DNA of 64,000 nt, from assembly GCA_037127255.1 (NCBI GenBank), contig JBANSL010000014.1:69981646-70045645 (forward strand), given 5' to 3'. Each line of letters starts with the position of its first letter. Positions within the stretch are counted from its first letter, which is position 1. Below the pieces are notes generated by a model. That model was not told the origin of the DNA. It did not search any database and worked only from the letters and a program-made list of their open reading frames with translations. The position numbers were made by a program, and so were the translations under genes. The stretch comes from Persicaria tinctoria (lineage: Eukaryota > Streptophyta > Magnoliopsida > Caryophyllales > Polygonaceae). This document shows, in pieces, positions 1 to 10,894 of this stretch.

Positions 1-74
1 TTTTACTGAGAGAAACACAATGAGTAGTGATTTCAACTTGTTGCCATAGGAGAGAAACCAAGCTTACATCTCTC

Positions 75-109
<35 letters not shown>

Positions 110-849
110 CTGTTACAAAACGTACAGAAGAAACAAAGTGTAACCAACAACCTCTATTTATACTAAGCTACCAGACACTTGTGCTTGTTTCCAATCGATT
201 GCTGAGGTGGCTTCTGGTGCTATGCCCCACGCCTTTTCCCTTTTGGCTCCGGCTTCACACTCAGCTGCTCACCCAAGTCACCAATTGCCACAATATAATC
301 CTACAAATAACCTCTACTTCTACAAACCTTACAACAGGTTGGCAAATGAAAGTATGCAAAGTCAACCCCAAAGGCCCAAACCAAGTTACGTGCAGCTACT
401 TCTCTCCCAAACCACTTTTATGAGTTCAATCACGATTTTTTTTTTTTTAATTTCCAAAAAAAAGAAAAACGTGTCACTCGTTAGATCTGTAATTTGTAAA
501 CAAATAGTGTACATGGATGGGAATTTGGGACAAATCACGACATAGCCGATATCTTAATTGATCTTATGCGTTGAATTGAATGAATTAAAAGAAGTACTAT
601 TGGCCGTTACGTGTTCAACTTAATAAACTCGAATAAATGCTTTATGTTTTGATTTGATGAGGTTACGGTTGTTGATCCATGAACCTCTCATCTATAACCT
701 CTCTATTTCATCCTACTTTCCTCTTTATATCGATTGTCAATATGATATGATAATTAATACATAAATAAACAAGGAAAAATATCATGAATTACAATTGGTC
801 AAACACGCGTAATAACAAAATGATAAGAAAATGAAAGAAATCACATGTT
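1..849. other. Gene-free AT-rich stretch with CT microsatellite
   Basis: A pure CT tract lies at about 77-104. The rest is AT-rich with short overlapping open frames that use non-ATG starts and show no recognisable domain. The sequence around 140-180 has a TATA-like tttata, so this could be a leader or an old LTR fragment, but I see no partner copy. No gene can be supported. Confidence 0.5.
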
Positions 850-1347
850 GACTTCTTCAAATTAAACTTCGATGGGCCCACGATATCTAACTAAGACAGC
901 TCCTGCGGCTACATCATCAGAGATTGGGTGGGACACCTAATTGCTACGAGGTGCCGGAATGTGGGAAAACAAAGTCCTATTAAGGCAGAAGGTCTTGTAT
1001 TATTGCTTGAGGTGCAAAAAGTCAAGCATATTCATATTTCAAATATCCAAATTGAAGGGGACTAATCAAACACTTGTGAGATAATTCTCGTTGCCCATGG
1101 GAGATTGAAATGCTTTTCGGATATTATAAACTACTCCTTCAAGGAGTTGAAAACATATATTTCTCTCATGTACCCCATGGTGGTCATAAAGTGGCTGATA
1201 ATATTGCAAACCTTAGCCGTTTTGTCAAGGGGCGAGAGGTTTTCAATGATCCAGGTCTAAAGTACCTCATCCGAAAGGATGCCATCGGGTAGACTCGGTC
1301 TACCTGAAATTTCACCTAATCAAACAAAAAAGAAAAAAAGAAAAGAG
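850..1347 (+). pseudogene. Decayed LINE 3' end (RNase H domain)
   Basis: Broken plus-strand translation gives the start of a plant LINE-type RNase H domain (KLNFDG near 860, then IIRDWVGHLIA), later HKVADNIA and the C-terminal signature DPGLKYLIRKDAIG ending at 1292. The same C-terminal signature occurs in the LINE at 15421-16367, so they are one family. An A-rich tail (about 1321-1347) follows. Several in-frame stops and frame changes mean it is non-functional. I found no clean target-site duplication. The RNase H would normally remove RNA from the RNA:DNA hybrid during target-primed reverse transcription. Confidence 0.7.
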
Positions 1348-1374
1348 ATCTAATATGGAAAAAATGTAAGAGGG

Positions 1375-1800
1375 AACACCCAAAATTAATTTTGATATGA
1401 GTCACAATCCTTTAGGGATTGCATCTGCATGCTTCATCATCCATGATCATTTAGGAGCGTCGGTTGCAACGGGAGGTGTTCAATTTGGTGCAACGAATGC
1501 CCTGGCGTCAAAAGCAATGAATCTTAATTAAGCTCGGTCTAGAGAAGGTGAAGGAGTTGAGGGTTTCACATATTATGATCGAATGTGACAATTTGGTGGT
1601 GATCAAAGCTCTCAAAGACAACAGATCGTGCCATTAGGAGATTTAAAATCCTCATCACTGACATCCTTCATATCATCGATCCAGAAATTTGAGGTGATTA
1701 GTGTTTCTCATATCTTTTGAGAGATCAACCATTGCACGGATCACATTGCACACCTCTTCTATACGAATTGCTCGACGTCTCTAGTACTCCAGGACACGAA
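1375..1800 (+). pseudogene. Second decayed LINE RNase H fragment
   Basis: Plus-strand reading gives PKINFDMSHNPLGIASACFIIHDHLG followed by further RNase H-like pieces with stops (for example near 1530 and 1585). It resembles the fragment just upstream but is more divergent, so it is probably a separate insertion rather than a tandem copy. No poly-A tail or duplication could be fixed. Confidence 0.5.
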
Positions 1801-4233
1801 TTTACACATCTGTAATCATAAAGATGACATTGGTTAGTGGTCTAGTAGGGTCTAACCACTTCCAACTCATCACTTGTATAAAAAAACATGTACGATGACA
1901 CTATACACTAAACACATCACATTAATATTAATGAGTTTTATCCTAAAATCAATCGATAATAAGTAAGTTTTGTATTACTGGTGTAGGGGACTCGTCATTT
2001 CACTTCTCAACGCGCTTCCCTAATTAGTGCAATTAGGAGAACAAAACTAGTTGACACTTGGACAAATGTGTCTATAACATCTCATTCAAACCTAGTTGAC
2101 ACTTGAACAAATGAGTTTAACATCTCATTTTTTTAATAGCTAGTTCATACCAACTCCGATTCAGACCAATGACAGAGGATCGTTAATTTGAATCCAATGC
2201 TGATGCCTTTTTAAATCATCAAATATACTATATATATTGCTACAATTAACCAAGTCCGTTAATTTGACTCTATCATCAACGATTGGAAATTTCACCAGCG
2301 ACTAGACTCTTAGTCGATGCCGTTAAAATCTCGATTCGATCATACGATTCCAATGATATCCAAAAATGAAAAAACGGTTCCGATCCTATAAAATGTCTAT
2401 TTTAAGAAACTTATAATATTTGCACTTTAAAATCTAAGAAATTTTCAATATATATAGTTAGTCTATATTATATTTAGTTTATTTTTAAAATTTCACAATC
2501 TTTATGAGTTTTTTTTATATATAATTTAACATTATATTTTTCTAATATGAAACCTATGAACTTTAATTTTTTAAAATTTATCAATACAGTGGGATCTTAT
2601 GATTATACCATTCGATTTTATGATCCAATCCTTACACGTTTTTCAATCTAATCCAAAATCATGATTTTAACAACATTCCTCTTAATTACTACCCCAAAAT
2701 TACTTTATCCAACCTTTAAATTGATACAAAGAAATCACAGACATAGTAAAAGAAGATAAATCGGGATATAATATTTGAATATTTTGTGACAATGAAGATA
2801 TATATATATAACCCTCACCTCACCCCAAACGACGTCGATTGCAACGATGGCGATACATAGAGCGTTACACATGCAGCAACGTGGGAGCACTCATTAGTCA
2901 TAAGCAGCAATTAATTCCAGTAACCAAAAATTAAAATAAAAAACAAAAAATGACACGTGTAAATCCAGGATAGGGCCACGTCCTCATCGTCTGTTTTCTT
3001 ACTGGTCCGGTGTGGATGACCCCTGATTGGACTACTTTACCCTTAACCAACGGCTCAGGACCATTCCCTCCCAAAATATATTCCCGTTTTTTTTTTATTA
3101 AAGTAAACATATTCCTCCGTTCTTAAATTATTTATATACGTTTTTTTTATAATACTAAAATTTTATATAATTTTATAAAATAATAAGTATGAAATTATAT
3201 AAAAATAAATATTTTATATAATTTTTATTATTATAAAAAAATGTTTATACATTAAAATAAAAATAAAAATGAGGGAGTACCCTTTAAAAGGGCTATAACG
3301 AGAATTGAAGATGAATATTGGTGGTGACTTGATGTGGGCACACCATAGTAGTACAGGAGGGTTATCTTTAATTGAAGGTGTGAAGAGAGTTTTTGCATTT
3401 GGGTTGATACCGACCCATTCATTCATATGTCTCTTTTCTTAAGGAAACACCATTAAGGCGTTATAACTGGTGTGAAATATGTAATGGGTCGTTAATATGG
3501 AATCATAGATCAATGTATATTGAGTTATATTAATTTATTAATGCTATTTATATAGTGATAAGGTCAGGATCTATCATTTAACAGGATAATTTAGGTAGAG
3601 TTTCAGTTGTAGTCTTTTATTCATAATCGGCATGCATGGGATTATGTGAAGGATACTCTCGTATACCAAACATCTCAACGACTAGCTAGTTATACATATT
3701 GGATTCCAATGTATTATGATATGATTATAATGCAATTATAATTATAAATACTTGAATAGTTTGGTTATACATATTATTAGGTGTGGGCACTGGGTGAGAT
3801 GCGTCTCATCCCGTGCAGTTTTTACATGATGGGATTCACTTCTTTTTTAAAATCTCACATGGGTCTTGTCTTTCGTGTGACGGAATGAGACGAGACTTAT
3901 CCCTTAAATTGTATTATAAAAACATAAAATGCTACCTTTTTTTTGTTGCTCATTCTGTATATATATTAAAAATATATAAGTAATAATTTGAAACTCTAGT
4001 TTTTCGAGGTGGAAGTCGAAGACCTTATGTGAATCTATATATAAACCTTAAAATTTGTGTACATGGAAAATTTATTGCCATTATTAACTCCACAAAAATT
4101 TTGCTTTTTTTCCTTATATTCTCAATTTGCATCAAAATAACTTCTTTAGCCCAATGGTATTAGATGTTGATGAGAATCCCATCATCCATGGTTCAAGCCT
4201 TAACAACTACATCTTTTATTTTATTTTCCTACT
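1801..4233. other. AT-rich intergenic stretch
   Basis: No gene is supported. Contents: AT-rich sequence with a weak MITE at 3112-3277 and, near 2950-3070, a somewhat GC-richer segment with a G-box-like CACGTG (acacgtgt). At 4147-4215 a tRNA-like A-box (tagcccaatggtat) and B-box (ggttcaagcc) suggest a SINE fragment, interrupted by the intact SINE that follows, but its limits are unclear. Confidence 0.4.
3112..3277. mobile_element. Possible Stowaway-like MITE remnant
   Basis: The ends read TTCCTCCGTTC on the left and GAGGGAG followed by TA on the right, similar to the CTCCCTCCGT-type ends of plant Stowaway MITEs. The interior is AT-rich and partly self-complementary (long runs of ataaaa and ttttata). 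The terminal repeat is imperfect, so this is tentative. Confidence 0.35.
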
Positions 4234-4248
4234 TATTGGCAATCTAAT

Positions 4249-4430
4249 TTTTTTTTTCTTACCAGTTCAAGTGGGCTAAGCCCACTCTACATCTGGGTCA
4301 GGTTACTGTAGGCCCATTAAGGGGTTAACTCTCCCACTCACAAGCGTCTCCATGTTTCCACAGTGATTCAAACTTCGAACCTCGAGGCATGGAATGTAGC
4401 CCCATAACCACTACACCAACTTGTGATTGG
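4249..4430 (-). mobile_element. SINE with perfect 15-bp target-site duplication
   Basis: A 182-bp element on the minus strand. Read on that strand it starts with a tRNA-like region containing an A-box (TGGTGTAGTGGTTA) and a B-box (GGTTCGAAGT), the internal promoter for RNA polymerase III, and ends in a run of A (plus-strand T run at 4247-4258). It is flanked by identical 15-mers TATTGGCAATCTAAT at 4234-4248 and 4431-4445. Perfect flanks suggest a fairly recent insertion. SINEs have no protein and are mobilised by LINE reverse transcriptase; several LINEs are present in this window. Confidence 0.85.
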
Positions 4431-4445
4431 TATTGGCAATCTAAT

Positions 4446-4601
4446 CTAATGGTTCAAGATAACTTCATCTTTATTTTTTCTCTCATTAAATGCTAAATTT
4501 ACAAGCAAAAACTAGCCTCTACGTTTTTTAAATATAAAAAACAACTCCTTTTTTAAACCAAAACTATAATAATAAAATAATAATAATGCTTATATTTATA
4601 G

Positions 4602-4672
<71 letters not shown>

Positions 4673-6012
4673 TTCATAACACTTATATTTATGGTTAAAT
4701 ATATAGTTAAGAATAATCCATTAATCTAAAACTATAATAATAGTGATAAAATAATAAAAAGTTGGTCTTTTTATTTATGTTCATATAAATAAACCATATC
4801 TTTAAATTAAATTGTGTGGTTAAAATCATACATCTAATATTTAAAAGCATTCATTCATCTATAATCTGTCTACATTACATAACACGACGTCAAACGTATT
4901 TTAGTTTTTTTAGTGAAATAAAAAGTTGGTCTTTTTATTTATTTATTTAGTGCACATTCCATTGAAATAAAATTCTTCACCTTACACCGTTTGATATAAA
5001 TACTCAGTATTTGCTATCAAAATTAGGAAGACGTACACTCCATATCTCCCGATCCGTTAAAGTCTTATTTGTACTATTAATCTCTTTTCTTCCGTCTTTT
5101 TTGCAAAAAGAAAAATCAACAATATGGCTAAATCGGCTATGGTGGTTTAAACCGATACTTGGTTGTTCTATCATCCTAATCTTCTTTTATATGTACGAGT
5201 CACTTGCTCTTTAGATTTATGCATGTATTATAGGAATGTAACTTAAATAATTTAAGATTTTTTGCTAAAAAAAATAATTGTGGAATTATTGATGATGGTT
5301 CAATATATTGTTCGATCATTTCTTTAAACTTTGACATTGCAACTCATATTTGCTTTTTCATTGCAGATTAGTGCAATAAAGGCTGATAAAGGCTGGTACG
5401 TTGAAATTATACGACCCTGGTTAATTGTCTCAATATGGCTCCAATGAGATCTTCTCTTTGTTACATCGACAAAGATGAATGAATCCTTGCATTGATACAT
5501 TATGCTAACATATTTATATATAATGAGGAAATATTTCGTATCATCTATAATTATAACTGAGAAGTACAATGATGACCAATAAGGAATACATGCCATCTAT
5601 ACGCAACAAAATTAAGAAGAATGACGATTTCTTTTTCAATAATTTTAATTCAATATATATACATAAGTTTCATCTTTTTTTTTTTTTTGGCCAAGTCTTA
5701 TTTAATTATTTTATTTTATTTTTTCTATCACAATGGTAATTTGGATGATAATCATTTTTTTAAAAAAAAATATTGCTGATATTGCTATTTTTTTCAATCA
5801 AACATCCAATATTGGCTCATTTACGAGTCGAAATTTTTTTAAATATTCAATATTCTATGTGTTTCATGTATATAAATGAGCTAATTGATTCTATTATTTT
5901 TAAAAGTAGATTGGTAGTATATCATATTCTATTATTTTTAAAAGACGATCGGTAGTCTATCATATGATGGCTATTAAATTATAAAGTCAATTAAAAGTAA
6001 CTCCTTCTTCGA
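4446..6012. other. AT-rich gene-free stretch with microsatellite
   Basis: Holds a compound microsatellite, (AT)n about 4604-4643 followed by (AAT)n to about 4671, and a repeated phrase (aaaagttggtctttttattta) at about 4757 and 4920. Open frames are short and low-complexity. No gene supported. Confidence 0.5.
4604..4671. repeat. Compound (AT)n/(AAT)n microsatellite
   Basis: About 20 AT units run directly into about 9 AAT units. Useful as a length marker; no function is implied. Confidence 0.9.
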
Positions 6013-6560
6013 TTTTTTTTTATTAGGAAATATTTCGAGATCAGATATACCTGAATCTCGATGGCCGACAAGTCGGGATACGAAACCCGTCAAAACATAC
6101 AAACGAAAACGAAAATAAAAAGCGGTGCAATACAACAAGTGGGAACGCACCCTACAAGAAAACGAGCCAAGGAAAACTAAATCTAACGCGAAGGAGGCGT
6201 AGACTGCGAACGAAAGCCAAGCATTGTCCTAAAACAGCACCGATGGCCGGCGATACATCAGGAATCTTTGTGGGTAGTGAAGACGAACCTCCAGGAAGCT
6301 CCTTCCCGAACACGGAGTCGCCCTGTACACACTACCTCGATCTCATCCAGACCTGACTCCGACTGCCAGAACCCCATCATAGAAGAAGAACCCCAAGCCA
6401 CACCAAAGCAGAGACGCACGCCACCCGAGCAAAGCAAACCGCGAAAGACCGATCACCACGGACCGGTCAAACCCAAATGGGATTTAATCCAAGCTCTTTC
6501 GAGCGTTGAAACGAGCCCTTGCGAGATTTTAAATAAGCCCTTTCGGGCATTTTTTATTAT
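6013..6560 (-). mobile_element. LINE-like 3' tail on the minus strand
   Basis: A T run at 6013-6021 is the poly-A end of a minus-strand retroposon. The adjacent minus-strand sequence (CTTGTCGGCC, TCGAGATTC, ATTTCCTAATAAAA) matches the plus-strand tail at about 17960-18035 (CTTTGTCGGCC, TCGAGGTTC, ATTTCCTGATAAAA), so both are 3' ends of one family. The body is GC-richer than its flanks and has no intact ORF. The 5' limit is uncertain and I could not find a target-site duplication. Confidence 0.5.
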
Positions 6561-7455
6561 TTTATTTATATATAAATAAAAAACCGTAATTTTTATCATA
6601 TATATATAAATAAAAAAAGATGGAGTTATGATGATTTATTTATATGTTATTTATTAGATTTAGATGTTCGGGCTCGCTTAGGGCCCAAAGATTAGCCTTG
6701 GGCCCCAAGCACGAGATATCGCGCCTTCTCGGGCCAAGAACAAGCCTTGAGCTCAAGGAAAGGGGTACCCGGGAACCCACCTCACCACACCAAGCCGAGC
6801 CCAAGGAGAAGCGATGGCCGGAAGGGAGGAAAGAGAAGTGTGCGCGATTTGCAGAAGCGACAGGGAGCACCACCCGGCACCGACCCACGAGCCGGTGACA
6901 ACAGAGGAGCCACCAGGCCGGGAAGGAGATGCCGCCAGCAAGACGACCGAGAGCCATCGACAAGATTTGTAACATAAACGACATCATAATATACAAATTT
7001 ATAAGAAAATTGATAAATTAATCTGATTATTGGTTAAATTACCTTTTTAGTATCTTTTTTTGGGTGTGTGCCTATAATAGAGTACCTTCTTCTGTTTTAT
7101 TTGACAGTGGCACACATATTATCGGGAAAAATCAACATAGAATTGGTTGAACTCCAAACTAAATAGGTTACTACAAGGATACTTAAGAGATTAACTCACT
7201 TAACGATGACAATAACATCTAATCTAATACGGAGTATAAGATATTCCGTTCCTTCATATTTACTTTAATGCACATATTATTTATTCACTTATATATGGAC
7301 TCATCTAATCTGACTTTACAAATTTGATACAAATAATGACCCGTGCTAGTTATATGAGATTTTGATTGTTTTTCCCCACATAAATGCATTAATGGAATCC
7401 AAACACACCCTTTAATAAGTTTTTTTACCAGCCCTTAAAACAACAACTTAAACTA
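6561..7455. other. Gene-free stretch with a GC-rich block
   Basis: A GC-rich block (about 6650-6960) is open on both strands in several frames, but the translations are arginine/proline-rich with no recognisable domain. Its composition resembles the preceding LINE-like body, so it may belong to the same or a related insertion. The rest is AT-rich. Confidence 0.4.
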
Positions 7456-7675
7456 CTCCCTCTGGGCCTCTGATCCAAAATATACGTCGTTTGACTTTTC
7501 AACACGGAGTATATAAAATATTAAATTTTTTAAAATTATTTTTTTACAACTTAATATTTGTTGGTAATAAATATTAAATTGAAAAAAAATAATTTAATAT
7601 ATTATATAGTTTTTAACTCCTTAAAATATGTGTTAAAAAATCAAAAGACCTAGCTATATTTTGAATCGGAGGTAG
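7456..7675. mobile_element. Stowaway-like MITE
   Basis: A 220-bp AT-rich segment with ends CTCCCTC and GAGGTAG, each bordered by TA, the Stowaway target site. The halves are partly complementary (ttgacttttcaacac on the left, gttaaaaaatcaaaaga on the right). The same interior type occurs in the outer MITE at 22156-23323. It is non-coding. Confidence 0.6.
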
Positions 7676-7816
7676 TATTATGTATGGATTTTATAATCCG
7701 TTGTACGTACGGATCGGAGTATAATAACAACTCGGGCACAATCTTTTCATTCATATCCACAACATGCTTCATAACCAACACTCGCTCATTTTAGATCGAT
7801 GAACAACAACCTAGTG

Positions 7817-8000
7817 TATCCTACAGTACGTGAAGTAGAGTCTACAGAGTTAGTTAGGATCCGAGATTTATATATATCACATTCTCGACGAGGAACGACT
7901 CATTAAACCTATCCTACAGTACGTGAAGTAGAGTCTACAGAGTTAGTTAGTACCGGAGATATATATATCACATTCTCGACGAAGAACGACTCATTAAACC
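7817..8000. repeat. Tandem duplication of a ~92-bp unit
   Basis: Unit 1 (7817-7909) and unit 2 (7910-8000) share tatcctacagtacgtgaag, the phrase agagtctacagagttagtta, and cacattctcgacga through gaacgactcattaaacc, with a few differences. The unit carries no gene and the cause of the duplication is not visible. Confidence 0.85.
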
Positions 8001-8895
8001 GACGGATGGAAGTTGGGGGCCAGGCAAAACTGTACAAGGGAAGGAATAATGGTATGAATTATACAAGGAGAACTGTCCTTGCTGCAACAGTGTAATGGTT
8101 TGTAATGTGTACCCTGATGAATAGATGGTGCATCATTTAACCTTCACATTTCATATCACATCATATCATATATTAATTATAATATATGATTGAATGTAGG
8201 TGTAGTATATGTAGTATTTGTATATATATGTAATGTATGTAGCAGTGAAATTATTAAGAGAGTACCAATAAATTAGAATGAGTTGGCATCTTCAGATTTG
8301 ATACATAGCAGCTGCACCCTATAGATATATAGATAGGGCCTCTTGCCTCTTTTTTTGCTCTTTTCTTATGACATTTCACACTTTTGATGTATCCACTTTT
8401 ACTTTGCCATATCTTCTTATATTGTTCACTTACATACGCTACATTTAGTTCATTTCACATTATATGGACACCATGGTGTTAAGAGGTATTATAGACTTAT
8501 AGTGTAATGAGACTTGTTTTTTTTAAAGTGGTTATCGTGCGTCTTGACCCTTCAAACCTTGCTCCGAGTAAGATTTCATTGGATTGTTGTCGTTGTTGTT
8601 GTTGCTGCTATTTTCAGGGCAAAGGAAGGATCCATAAAGCATCTTAAACTTAAGGCTGCTTGACCGCTTGGAGTATTTGAACGAGAATTCGATCTATGTT
8701 TTCGAGAGTAAGTGAGGATTAAGAACTTTGGAATTTGATGATGTTTTGAGATGATATATCATCAAACTTATACATTGGGGTTATTGCGCGTAATGCCTCA
8801 ATTCATTGATCCATTCGACTTTAATATGGTATTAAAGTTTTTTTTTATGACATGGATCCTAAAATATTAGGACTGGAGCACTATCATCATCGCCA
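8001..8895. other. Gene-free stretch
   Basis: AT-rich, with no domain-bearing frame. A gtt/gct-rich phrase ending in a splice-acceptor-like ttttcag occurs near 8590-8620, but no matching exon is visible. It could be part of a non-coding transcript. Confidence 0.35.
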
Positions 8896-8903
8896 ACTTA
8901 ATC

Positions 8904-9293
8904 TAAAGCTTTGTTTGGCATGGGAATGTCTGCGCAAGCAGAAGCATTTCAGAGCGGATTGAGAACTGAAACGCTACAATCTCAGTGTTTGGCACGGAGT
9001 AGCGGATTGGCTAGCGTTGGGAGATTCTATGCGTTTGGGAGCAGTTGGGAAGGGGATTCCATAAGCTCCACCCCCAAGTTTATGGGATTCCATCCGCTCC
9101 TCTAATCCATTTTTACCCTTTTTTATATGTATATTTTATAAATAACTGTCAATTGGGATCATTTTACTCTTATTTAACTATCCTATCCGCTAATTTTGCC
9201 AAACATCTATCAAACTTATAAAAAAATCAACCGCTCATCTCAACTGCTACCTTATTCAGCTAACCAATAAGCTCCTGTGCCAAACAGAGCCTA
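8904..9293. mobile_element. Non-autonomous hAT-like element
   Basis: A 390-bp element with terminal inverted repeats TAAAGCTTTGTTTGGCA (left) and the complement of TAGGCTCTGTTTGGCA (right). The flanking 8-mers acttaatc (8896-8903) and agataatc (9294-9301) match at 6 of 8 positions, consistent with a decayed hAT 8-bp target duplication. No transposase is present. Confidence 0.6.
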
Positions 9294-9600
9294 AGATAAT
9301 CTCATCGGCATTATATATGTTGACGCGTTAGACTCAATTAATTTATATAGAGATAAAAACATATATTTTTCAAAAAAAAAAAAACAAAGGGATAAAAATC
9401 ATTGTGAACTGGTGAAAGCATATGATTAAGTGATGGACTGTTAGTTAGATAATGTAAAGGTGGGATTGAACACTTGGTTTTGGCTTGACTTGCAGATTGA
9501 ATTCAGTGATGCTTTGTGTATGTGAAGGCACGTAGTTGATCTAATCATCTTCAGAAGGAAGAGTTCTCCGATCCCACCTCACATGTTATACTATCCCATC

Positions 9601-9607
9601 TTATAAA
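9601..9607 (+). promoter_or_regulatory. TATA box of glycine-rich protein gene
   Basis: TTATAAA lies about 56 bp before the ATG at 9663, followed by a pyrimidine-rich leader (about 9620-9655), which fits a plant core promoter with a short 5' UTR. Confidence 0.5.
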
Positions 9608-9662
9608 CTGCACCTCTAAATCTCTTATCCTCCCCCTCTAACTCCGCAGTTTCCTCGAAGCA

Positions 9663-10151
9663 ATGGGTCCCGGCGATGGTGGCCCTGGCGGTGGCTTCGG
9701 CGGTGGCTTCGATTTTGGTGGTTCTGGCTTCGGTGGTGGTCCTGGCTTCGGAGGCCCTGGCTTCGGTGGTCCTGGCTTCTTCGGACCAGGCCAAGGCTTC
9801 ATGGGCCCGGGCTTCTTTGGACCGGGCCAAGGCTTCATGGGTCCAGGCTTCATGGGTCCGGGCTTCATGGGTCCGGGCTTCTTTGGTGGCTTCTTCAATG
9901 GAATATGTGACATTGTTCTCTCTTGGTAAGTTCTCGGGTTCCCTGTTGATCGAGTTTGTTAGTAAGATAGATAGATTGTTCGATTATGATCTTTTTTTTT
10001 TTCGGTTTTTGGTGCGATTTGCAGTTGCTCGTTCTTGTGCTGCTGCTGGCTGCTGCAGGACTGCTTGGGAGGGCCGCGCCAGTGGGGACCGCCAGGCGGC
10101 CCTGGCGGGTTTGGAGGTCCCGGGGGATTCGGAGGCCCTGGCGGGTATTGA
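9663..10151 (+). CDS. Glycine-rich protein with a cysteine cluster
   Basis: Two exons: 9663-9925 and 10025-10151, with a GT-AG intron (tcttg|gtaagt ... tttgcag|ttgc). The joined length is 390 nt, giving 129 residues ending GGPGGY. Residues 1-80 are Gly/Pro/Phe/Met-rich, including two PGQGFMGPGF-type units and repeated GPGFMGPG. The splice joins a hydrophobic Cys-rich patch (about residues 82-101: ICDIVL, then CCSFLCCCW, then LLQDC), and the C-terminus repeats GGPGGFGGPGG. There is no N-terminal signal peptide. Small plant proteins of this layout form a recognised but functionally obscure family; a Cys-rich hydrophobic patch could attach it to membranes (inference). Exon 2 reads well only in this frame, which supports the splice model. 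Confidence 0.85.
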
Positions 10152-10894
10152 TCCATCGCGTAGAAGAGCTCTCCTGTCCACTCCCGTATACATCTGAGTG
10201 TCTTAAATTCCATGTTTGTTCCCATCAGTTAGGTAATCTGCCTATCATCTGGTTGTTTTGTACCTAATCCCAAGTTCATACCCTCCTGTGTTGCAATGTG
10301 TTTAAACACCATCGTCGATTGTACATATCGACAAAATGTCGCACTCGTTATCGTGTCATTATCCTGAAAAAACTCGGAGTTGTAAGTCCAAACTGCTGTG
10401 TTAATTGAGCTTCAAATCCATTCTGGGTCTCAGATATTCATCTGTTAAGACTATTAGGTGGACAATTTTTTCCCCAAATGTCACATTCTGTAAATCCCTA
10501 ATTCATAAATCAATGTCAGTGTTTGTCACAGCTAAAAACAATGCAATGTTTTGAATGGGCATCTCAAGTTCACATAAGAAAAGATCAATTACATGCTGTC
10601 ACAACTCGCTAGAATCGAGTCCATTCAAGTTGTAAAAATCTCAAGACGACGGTGAAATGGGGAAAACAAAGTCAGAAATCCATGGGAGATCTTACATACA
10701 GTCGAATCTGTTCTCACCCTGGCCCTTGAGGGCTGTCAGTGAAACCATGTTGCAACCGCAATCACCTAAAATGCACGCGTATAAATTAATTTGATTCTTG
10801 ATTCCTAGAATGATAGATTGGGTCCTAGAGTATTGAACAAAGCAATTTAAAGGTTGTTTATTTAGGAATTCGGAGAAGTGTACCTGATTGTGCT

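Noticed and set aside
6640..6996. Overlapping open frames on both strands, up to 118 codons
   Set aside because: GC-rich composition opens several frames at once; products are Arg/Pro-rich with no domain, and starts are not in a plausible promoter context.
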